In this document: positions 31,342 through 40,000 of the stretch, piece after piece
How the letters are laid out: each line of letters starts with the position of its first letter
Numbering within the stretch: the stretch's first letter is position 1
Source: Glandiceps talaboti
Taxonomy: Eukaryota; Hemichordata; Enteropneusta; Spengelidae
Direction: 5' to 3'
DNA length: 40,000 bases
Assembly (NCBI RefSeq): GCF_964340395.1
Contig: NC_135567.1
Span: forward strand, 9,241,658 to 9,281,657
The notes under the pieces: generated by a model
What the model was told of the DNA's origin: nothing
What the model saw: only the letters and a program-made list of their open reading frames with translations
The model's database searches: none
Translations under genes and position numbers: made by a program

Positions 31342-31800
31342 GTATTTGAATATTAACCACCCTAGCTGGGGTAGTTTTTTATGCTGAGTTGAAAAAAGGG
31401 GCCATTTTATTAACATTTGTTGTCATAATAACAAAAATCATCATAATATGTGGATGATTTTATCAAAAATTTGACAAAAAACATGGAAAAAATGAAAATT
31501 AATGAAAAAATCTCCTTGTTTTGGACATATATGACATGGGCCTGTTGAAGCACAAATGACGTAAAATAGGACAGCTGTTTCCATGGAAACATGGAGTAGA
31601 GTAAAAAATGTTGTGTTGGTTAAACACCTACATATCTGGAATGTAACATGATAAATTTAATTATAACACAGTTTATTTGCATATTGACCACCCTATCTTG
31701 AGTAGTTTGTTATGCTGAGTTCACAAATAGTTATCATTTTAGGAACATCTGTTGCCATGGTAACCCAAATCACCATTTTATGCATTATGTTTTATTTAAA
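31342..31800. repeat. Dimeric dispersed repeat, locus 2
   Basis: Half-copies start near 31343 and 31677, about 334 bp apart, in the same orientation and with the same internal order as the dimer at 26236-26700. TTTCCATGGAAACAT is conserved between the loci. Confidence 0.85.
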
Positions 31801-32339
31801 AAATACATCTGACATACACCTACAATCGAATGGGTTTGCTATCAAAATACCAAATATTTTGTTACTCTAAGTCCAAATAAAATATGCAACGAGTCACAGA
31901 CTGAGTGGTTGTAAAAGCTTAACATGTATGTCAGAAGATCTGTGCCGATTACAAGGTATAATTACAATCCCAAATTTCGAAGGGCTAGGCCAGACTACAT
32001 TACGACATGTCACACACAAGGAGGGTACTACATTTACATACATAAACGAACTGGTGTGTGGGAATGTGAAGAAAATTACAGGCCTTCGCTAGTTTTCTGT
32101 TAAATATTACATGTAAAAGCCTGCAATCGTTAGCAATAATGACAGCATAACACTGAAATAAAGATATACTGTGTGAATTTTAATAGAAATTACTCAGCTT
32201 GGAAATACAACCCCATCTTGACATATTCATGTCCTTTTTAGTTGTGCTGACATTGACAAATATGTACGTTAACGTCATCAGCTCTACATACCTTTTGCTA
32301 CGAACGAAGTTCAACTTTCCTTTCTTGGCAGTGTAACAC

Positions 32340-32537
<198 letters not shown>

Positions 32538-32539
32538 GT

Positions 32540-33345
32540 AGTACATACACTTCCGTTGAATATATGACATGATCGTGATGGATAAGCGATGTAACATTCG
32601 ATTATGTAGGTCTTTGAGTAATGAGGTCCGGTCCAACATTAACACCCGTGTCCCAAAATATCCACCCAAAGTTGCATTCAAGGAAACCGTTAGTTGTGTT
32701 ATGATTGAACACAATGCCGCTGCATATTGTTGAGGATGAGTAGCCTTCCATACCTTCCATTTTTAAAGGAATATTGATAAATTATCCATGATTTCACAGT
32801 TGTGTCACCATCAACGTTGTGACCTTTTCTTTGCATTCTTTTAGTACGCACGCGCTGTGCAGATGCACACATAAACATCTTGTGAATGTGATACAATGTT
32901 ACACAGTGTAACAATATCATTATGCCTGGAATGACCTATATTAGGTGATGTCCAATGTATGCCGTTTATTTAATAATTTCAGGTACTTTTTTGCATTCAG
33001 ATTAATATATTATTACATGTTATCGGCTATTCATGAAAGTACAATTTGTAATAAATGAAACAATATTCATTACAACGTTTTACATTAGCAGAAGTTACGA
33101 CACAGGTCGGGTAAACTTTATGGCATGCCAGCACAATGACATAGTGTTTTCGGTTGCGATCAAATCAAATACAAAAAAAACAAACATACAATTTGAAAAA
33201 AAATTCAAACGACTCTAAATCTCGAAATTGTATTGCAAATTTATAAAGATAAAAAAATAAATCAACCGATTGTAGGAGTGCATACGTGACATTTAATTCC
33301 GAATGCTATGTCAGATTTCCCAGAGCAACACAATGGTCGTGTTCT
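32540..33345. other. Non-coding stretch
   Basis: No gene or repeat recognised. Confidence 0.4.
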
Positions 33346-33348
33346 TTT

Positions 33349-33990
33349 ATAACAACTGAACTTTGCTCATGTTCAACTTTTTCAAATGCACACCAATCGG
33401 TCTGAATATTCATAAATCGAGACCAAAGGGGTTTTGTAAAAAAAATCTCTTGGTTTTAGATTTGTCATTTTTTAAAATTCTTTTCTGGAAAATGATGTGC
33501 TATCGCTGACTATGTTGTTAAAACTCATTAAGAAAACCATTGTAATTTGTAAACCGGCACATTTTACCATGTACACCTACATCAATACAGACCTCTAACT
33601 TCGTTATTCTGTAAGTAAATAACACGTAATACATACAGACTGACCTAGCATTTGCTTTCACAAAAGTCAGTCTTTAATTTCATGAAAGCTGTGTGGCAAA
33701 TAAAATCGAGGGTTTTGAGTTATTCCGTATACTTTAGTTTAATATCCATCAGCAAATAATGCTATCAACAGGTCAGCGACATGTGTTCCACGGACACTCA
33801 CCACGGTCAGTACAATACTACTACGCTTGTATCAGAAAAAAAAATTGATATCGATATTCTTTTCACTAAACTTTGCAACATTATTTTATGACAACTAAAC
33901 TTCGATCAGCTCATGTTCAACTTTTTCAAATGCACACCAATCTGTTTGAAAAATGGTTAGTAGAGACCAAAGGGGTTTTGTGAAAATCTG
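33349..33990. repeat. Pair of about 95 bp direct repeats
   Basis: Copies at about 33349-33450 and 33889-33990 share TCATGTTCAACTTTTTCAAA, TGCACACCAATC and GAGACCAAAGGGGTTTTGT. They are separated by about 440 bp. Confidence 0.85.
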
Positions 33991-34349
33991 AGTCATTGCT
34001 ATTGCTACCGCAACTGTCAATCAACTATTAGTGCCTAAATGCTTCGGGGAATTGAGATCTTTGTTGAGCCACAGTGCTAGTGTCAATTTAGTCATAAATA
34101 AAATAGTATTGTTATACTTTTATTCATATACATGGCAAGTACCAAGTTTCCTATTGTTACGACTTGAAGCTTTAATGGGAAATGTTGCACAATTAGTTGT
34201 GAGTGTAAAACGTCATCCTTTACGCCTCATACACAACAGCCATAAGTGATAATCCTCTAAAGTCCTCCCCACGCGTGTTTCAAATACGTATATCTGGAAT
34301 CTTAGGTGGAGGAAACTATTACGAACAACCAAACACATTCCATTCATAA

Positions 34350-34590
34350 CAGAAAAACAACATGGCGGACGTGTCGCGACACTTCTTTGCAACGTGTTAA
34401 TTTTTATCCCAGAAAGTGAACATTTGCGATCATATTTTTAAAAAATGTAAGCAGCGTAGTATTTTTCATACTCTCGGCATGCTTCGACATAATTTTCTAC
34501 CGCGATCCAATGATATGTCTCCGAAATATGCACCGTTTTGTCGACAGACTGGTAAGGATTTCCCCCAGAACGGCATAGTTCTGTAAGTGA
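34350..34590 (+). promoter_or_regulatory. Possible promoter and non-coding first exon
   Basis: AACATGGCGGAC at about 34359-34370 matches the YY1-type element (AAnATGGCGG) found at the start of many animal transcripts. The following 220 bp are CpG-richer than their surroundings. They contain two short open frames and two good splice donors, ACTG|GTAAGG (about 34549) and TTCT|GTAAGTG (about 34580). This could be a 5' exon of the gene at 37740 or of an unseen gene. Confidence 0.3.
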
Positions 34591-34599
34591 TTTTGTTAT

Positions 34600-36755
34600 C
34601 GTGAAGTCGAATTTTGTTGTTATAATTTCAATTTATTGGGGCTATAAAAGATTTTGAAACCGGTTTTATCATATTCGTTGTGATTCATTCTGCATATTTT
34701 GTGGTGCTATGTGTCATGCGATATTTTTCTTATCCATGCGTTTTTTTTTGTTTACAATGTATGCACGCTACGATGTTGTGCTTTTGTGAACGATTTTGAC
34801 AACACTACGCATGCACGTACACGTGTCCTTGATAACGAAATGTGTGTATTGTTTACACGTTAACTGTAGGCAACAATAATTACTGCCAGTAACTTAGCCT
34901 ATATGATGTTTTGAAAACCTATGTAACATTACAATGTCTTACGCGTTTCATGCAAGTATGTTGAGATCACGATGCCATGTGTAACTAGCACTGTGTGTGT
35001 GCAAGAAAGCTGATGGGGGGGGTACTTGAAACATTTGGAGATGAGATGAATTTAAAAAAAAAAAGTGGTGATAAACAGGGGACACTTGAAAATATATTAA
35101 ATTCACAGCAGTGGTAGCATTGATCTATCAAATCACATTAATTCTGGCAATGAATGGAAGGAGTATTATGGAGCCCTCACTGAGCAATCCTCAAAATGGT
35201 GACTGATAACAATACTACATTGTTTATATATACGTATGCATCAAAATGCTTTTATGCAGCACACAACATGTATATAATTGGTTCTAAAAGCAGAAACAGT
35301 TCCCAGTCTAATTTGAGGCAATTCTTACATAGCGCCTCAGATTGGAAAGTCATGACAGTCAAATTAAATAGTCAAACAAGCTATAGTACCATTGAGACTG
35401 GGGGTAATGGTCTCACGTCACACCCAACATAAAATGTAATTTCTACAGACTGTTAAAAGGCACTAAAATCTTTCTCCAAGTCATTTGACCTACTCTGATG
35501 TACAAAAGTGTGAATAACAAGTTTTTAAATCTATTTCAGGTTATTTTTTCTCCAAAGAAAATAAAGGGTGAGAAATTCATTCTCCCCACAAGAAGTTGTG
35601 AAATAGAGCCATTTCCTGTAGTCTAATGTAGGCATTATTTTTTGTTTGAGTACTTTCCTACGTACATGGCGCTGAATCTGGGACTCTATATGATAATAAT
35701 CTCACATTGGCCTGGAAACTAAAACTGATTTTGACTGGGACTAATTTATACTCATCAGCACATGAACAGTGTGCTATAGAACTTACATGTAGAAGACGAC
35801 TTTAAAAAGAGCACACCAGCAAAGTAGGAAATTAAAGGAGCACGGTTTTGTACATAACTGTTGATATTTTTGTGGGTGATAGCCTAAGCAGTCTGTAATT
35901 CATTGTTTTCTTACAGTAATTCTAGTATGGTATATCAGGGTTGATCAAATGTCATATTTGGTGATAAGAAACATCATTTGCGAGTTTACTTCATTCTCTG
36001 AAATCTGGGTCATCCTCAGCCCTCATCCACATGATGGTTTATAGTGGATGATAAAAATTGTATTTTCAGTTGAGCTTTCTCTTTTCCCATCAAAACCATC
36101 AATACAGTTACAATAATTGTAACAAGAAATTAACACCCATGTAATGGATGGCAGTGACACACATACACATGCTGATTGCTACCAATGTACCCAACATCAC
36201 TTTTTTCTGAATGCATCTTTTTTCTTTCACCAGTATTCAAAATCCAATCTCACAAGTATAGTAATTTTTAGTATTCAAATGCAATCTTATTTTTGTCATA
36301 AATACTTATCATTTTGGTGATTGAGATTAACACAATTCCATTGCTAAATTTGATTATTGGCAGATGAAAAAGATATAAAACTGTTCAAAAGACAAATACT
36401 GACATTATGGTAATTATGGCAATTTGAAATGACTGTTTATGCCAGTGTCTACTTGATACATTGCACAGGCAACAAAGCTGTCAAGAGCGGGAGCCGTAAT
36501 TTATTTAATTGCAAATAATCACTCTACTCCATGAATGTTATTTACAATATACTAAATACATGTGATATAAGATGTCAGAAATATTTAAGTGTTTCGGTGA
36601 ACTTGGTACAAATTAAGTTGCAAATTTACAAATATTAGGTATAAGAAATGTTGGCTGAAATTATTTTTTGTTCAATGTTTTGTGTTCAAATGTAATGCAA
36701 GGTTACATTTGTAAGAATTTAGGACAAATACTTTTGACAAAATTACATTAGGAAT
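34600..36755. other. Non-coding stretch
   Basis: No gene recognised. The open frame at 35196-35432 has no visible domain. Confidence 0.4.
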
Positions 36756-36763
36756 GTAAATTA

Positions 36764-36781
36764 TTCTAGAATATTCTAGAA
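36764..36781. promoter_or_regulatory. Heat-shock-element-like sequence, four perfect units
   Basis: The sequence TTCTAGAATATTCTAGAA has four alternating TTC/GAA units at exact 5 bp spacing, the consensus binding site of heat-shock factor trimers. It lies about 960 bp upstream of the start codon at 37740. Its function is inferred. Confidence 0.5.
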
Positions 36782-37259
36782 TCTGAAAGCTTTAGAATAG
36801 ATAGTTTGTTTGAAACAATATTCAATGGTCCTTTTTCTTATTTGCGCAGCATTGCATGTGGGTATAAATGGGAGGGGAGGGTACTTAAAAAAATATTTAT
36901 AATCAAGGAGGGGGTGGTACTTTAATTTTTTTTGAGTGTGCAGAGGGAATATTTAAAACAAATATGGAGTCAAAATATAAAATCCCCCCCCCCCCAACTA
37001 GTTCTGACCATGTTTATCTCATCAACAGATAAGAACCTAGTAGATATTTTAGGAATGGACTATATATTATTGTAGATAGGTTTATTCTCCCAAATTAATA
37101 CCTGTACAAGTATTGTAAGGTGTCTTTTCTGTATCAATAATACTTCTGTTTTTTAAGGTTGTTTAAATTAGCTCCCAAAGATACTACTTTAAGACAAAAC
37201 AAACCTTAAGGTTTAGTATGGGGTTATTATTATGGGTTGATAGTTGTGTGACATGCCTG

Positions 37260-37260
<1 letters not shown>

Positions 37261-37349
<89 letters not shown>
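37261..37349. repeat. (TA)n microsatellite
   Basis: About 44 uninterrupted TA units, ending at a sharp border with GC-rich GGGCCGTCGCAGGC. Confidence 0.95.
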
Positions 37350-37351
<2 letters not shown>

Positions 37352-37739
37352 GCCGTCGCAGGCAGAAAGGGCCCTTATGTCGATTTTTGCTACATTTTAA
37401 GTTAAAAGTTAGACGCGTTCAAACATTGTATCACTTTTCGTTACCCGTGAGTTCGAAAGTGCGAATGACCTTGATGACTCTCGGCATGATGTTTGATCGT
37501 TTTGGGTTAATATTTCTTTCTTCTCGAAAAAATGTTGCTCATTTTCGATGAAAATGAATAAAAATAATTAAATTGATAAAGGTTTTAGCGTTTCTACGAT
37601 ATTTTTCCGACTCCAAACGAAGTTCCGTGCTGCACATTCCCGCCAGATCTCACACGTGACCACTAACTTCCGAAATCAACTCAACATTTCAAAGCGTAAG
37701 CAAACCTCTTCACAGCTCTTATTATATTAACCTACTACA
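37350..37739. other. Upstream region of the gene at 37740
   Basis: GC-richer than the surroundings. It includes a short open frame (37348-37551) with no recognised domain and a TATTATATTAA sequence just before the start codon. It probably contains the promoter and 5' UTR. Confidence 0.4.
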
Positions 37740-38304
37740 ATGTCCTTAGAAATCCCAATTTGTCGTGAAATAGACCCGGAACTACGCGCGTTACTTGAAA
37801 ATCGTCAGGATGACATCGCCGAAACCTTTAGCCCACCGCAATCGACATCCAACTCGCAGATTTCCCAAGATGAAAATACCACTACTACTAATATTATTGT
37901 CCAACGAGATTCAGCCGAAGCAGAAGGTAATTCCGAAGACGAAGACCACCAACTCGACCCAGAAGAAATAGCAAGATTATTTTCAATATCAGACGACTTA
38001 TCAGCAGACGAAGGGCCCCGGGATGATTTAGCCAAGAGTGCAGTAGAGTTAGCGATGAAAGACGGATGTGGATGTAAGAATGAGTGTTTTACCAGTTTGA
38101 GTGTCGACCGAGTGTGGGAATACCGTTTAAATGTAGCAGAATTTCCAAGGGACCAGTTAGATGTACTTATATTATCAAAGTTAGAACAGAGTGAAGTCTT
38201 AGGTGATACTATTCGTGGAGGCAAGAGGGAGCGACAATACTTCAACTACACCTTTGCTGGACAATCTGTCTGTGAAAAAGCGTGGCGTTACATTCATAGT
38301 ATAG
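37740..38304 (+). CDS. Metazoan repetitive gene family of unknown function, exon 1
   Basis: It opens at ATG 37740 in an AACATGT-like weak context (ACAATGT). It has an acidic, low-complexity N-terminus (residues 1-100, Glu/Asp/Ser-rich). It then has GCGCKNECF (C110, C112, C116), a conserved helix RDQLDVLILSKLEQSE (about 137-152), a basic KRERQ, and YFNYTFAGQSVCEKAWRYIH (about 167-186). This order (Cys cluster, LD-x-x-IL helix, F-x-(G/H)-x-x-(I/V)C-x-x-x-(F/W)-x-x-(I/L)H) is that of a multi-copy invertebrate family known to me only as uncharacterised and likely transposon-linked. It ends at ATAG|GTGAGT, phase 1, with no stop. Confidence 0.75.
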
Positions 38305-38570
38305 GTGAGTATTTTTGTTTTCGTACTTTTATTAATTGTTGATTTTCCCTATGTCGACATGTCGTCGGTGTTTTTAAAATTCACTAATTGCAGTTTTAAA
38401 TGAAAGTCTGAAAGCCTGGTGGAGGGTCTATGGCCCGACGTAGTAATAATAGATGTTCATGATCATACCTTAAACATCGATGTCAAATAAACCCGAAGCA
38501 TAGAAGAGGGGGGGGGGATGGCGACGCTGGAGTCGATATTTATTTGTGTCAGTTGTAATGAACGCCCGGT

Positions 38571-38587
38571 CGGCGAGGTGACCTCGC
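38571..38587. repeat. 17 bp GC-rich palindrome
   Basis: GGCGAGGTGACCTCGCC in the intron between the two exons reads the same on both strands apart from the centre. No function assigned. Confidence 0.7.
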
Positions 38588-39224
38588 CTTTATTTTAGCG
38601 GTACTGGTATTAAACTGGGATCATGGTGGTACTTTCATGCTGGATGTTGTAAACTGAACGATTTATGGACAGGGGAGGAAAAATCATTATTGATGGCAGA
38701 AATGGGATGGTTACGTTTTTCAGAGAATACATTATTTTGTAAAACTTGTACAACTGTTCATGGTAATCGAATGTAATCGACGAGTACAAAATATGCCATA
38801 GGTCAAATTGTGTAAATAGTGCTACTACCCATACAGCGTCAACACGTACCTGAAACAATTTGTATCTACAGTCTGCTTACTGGAAGTTTGATTTGACTGG
38901 GCTGACTGAAACAATATGATGTAACGTTATAACTTATACAGTGCCATTCAAGCTATTGTTATTGTATTGATAATTCACTACAAATTTATACAATTGTATA
39001 ATTACTTATGTAGTTTGAGTCATTCACCTAGCCCTATCACTTGTATACAATTGCCATGATTTTGTCGATTTTGTCAAAATTGTTTTTTGTTAAGGTCATT
39101 ACAACTAGTCTTTGATATTCGTTAAACCTCTGTATTAAACTTATTATTAATAATAGTAATAAGTAAGTATCAGTATTTTAAGATATATTGTGACATCAGT
39201 TACTCTTTTCTTCATTGCTATTAG

Positions 39225-39331
39225 GAGAAAAAAGATTTAAGAATATAAAGAGTCATTACAAGATGTATGGTGTTGTCCCAAGAAATCATGGTCTGAAAGG
39301 CAAGAGACCAGTTAATGCATATTCATTTGAG
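39225..39331 (+). CDS. Same gene, exon 2
   Basis: Acceptor TTGCTATTAG|GAG, donor TTTGAG|GTAAGT. The phase 1 join to exon 1 is in frame and gives HSIGEKRFKNIKSHYKMYG, VVPRNHGLKGKRPVNAYSFE. The R-x-x-N(I/L)K-x-HY...G-x-x-PR-x-HG-x-x-(G/K)-x-x-P-x-NA motif is the family's most recognisable block. It ends in phase 0. The next exon is not clear. A weak candidate acceptor lies at 39759-39760 (CCTCACAG), but the reading after it does not resemble the family, so the gene probably continues beyond 40000. Confidence 0.8.
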
Positions 39332-39587
39332 GTAAGTCATTAGTTAGTATTGCTGGGTTTATCTATATATAACACTTGTTGCTAGGTAAAGCAATCCCAT
39401 TTCTAATATTATATGTATACTTTATAAGTTTTGTCATCGTGTAAAAGTAACCATCTCCCCTGGTTGTTTTGATGTGTCATTTTGTTCACGTTGAGAGGGA
39501 AATTTTTGTAAACCTGAAATTGTATTTTATAACATAACATACCGTATGTTTAAAGGTCAATGTGATACAATCATTTGGCTATTGCAA

Positions 39588-40000
<413 letters not shown>

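Noticed and set aside
36987-36996. Poly-C tract considered as a G-quadruplex region on the minus strand
   Set aside because: A single homopolymer run without neighbouring G-runs; similar runs occur elsewhere as simple repeats.

Overview
The window looks like a stretch of an AT-rich invertebrate nuclear genome, most likely a marine metazoan. The reasons are spliced genes with GT/AG introns, very sparse coding sequence, many tetranucleotide and dinucleotide microsatellites, LINE, SINE and LTR-element relics, and a trefoil-domain secreted protein gene. The species cannot be fixed from the sequence; hemichordate, echinoderm, amphioxus and mollusc all remain possible. No rRNA gene, functional tRNA gene, CRISPR array or bacterial-type operon was seen.

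Layout. 1-1900: an approximately 740 bp direct duplication around a TGTC/CATC microsatellite. 4058-4270: end of a LINE reverse transcriptase ORF (minus). 4602-7291: an LTR-type retroelement on the minus strand, with 208 bp direct repeats, a primer-binding site matching tRNA-Ser(GCU), a broken Pro/Gln/Trp-rich ORF, a dimeric tandem repeat and an antisense 123-codon ORF, but no visible pol. 8925-9625: a degraded LINE (plus).

11104-15784 (minus): the main discovery of the window, a four-exon gene relic that joins a SWIM zinc finger to a YqaJ-type PD-(D/E)XK nuclease. All three intron phases match (2, 2, 0) and the joined length is 493 codons including the stop. Its last exon is undamaged; earlier exons carry stops. 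Its third intron holds, on the opposite strand, a degraded DDE_Tnp_4/Harbinger-like transposase (11961-12715). The two together look like the gene set of one ISL2EU-like DNA transposon. Direct repeats of 61 bp lie outside the unit at 9649-9709 and 15889-15949.

16635-25185 (plus): a secreted trefoil-domain gene, with a signal-peptide exon (17129-17237), a six-cysteine trefoil exon (21017-21160) and a possible third exon (24886-25185), all in phase 1. The signal-peptide exon and its flanks are duplicated downstream at 18150-19045, where the copy is frameshifted. The introns hold an 85 % identical foldback, a (GATT)n tract, a SAP-like gene relic, a near-perfect 57 bp hairpin and a tRNA-derived SINE.

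25190-37260: mostly non-coding, with a dimeric approximately 333 bp repeat at two loci, long (TA)n tracts, a YY1-type promoter-like segment near 34360 and a perfect four-unit heat-shock-element sequence at 36764-36781. 37740-39331 (plus): two exons of an intact gene of a metazoan family of unknown function, usually repetitive and probably transposon-linked, which runs off the right edge.
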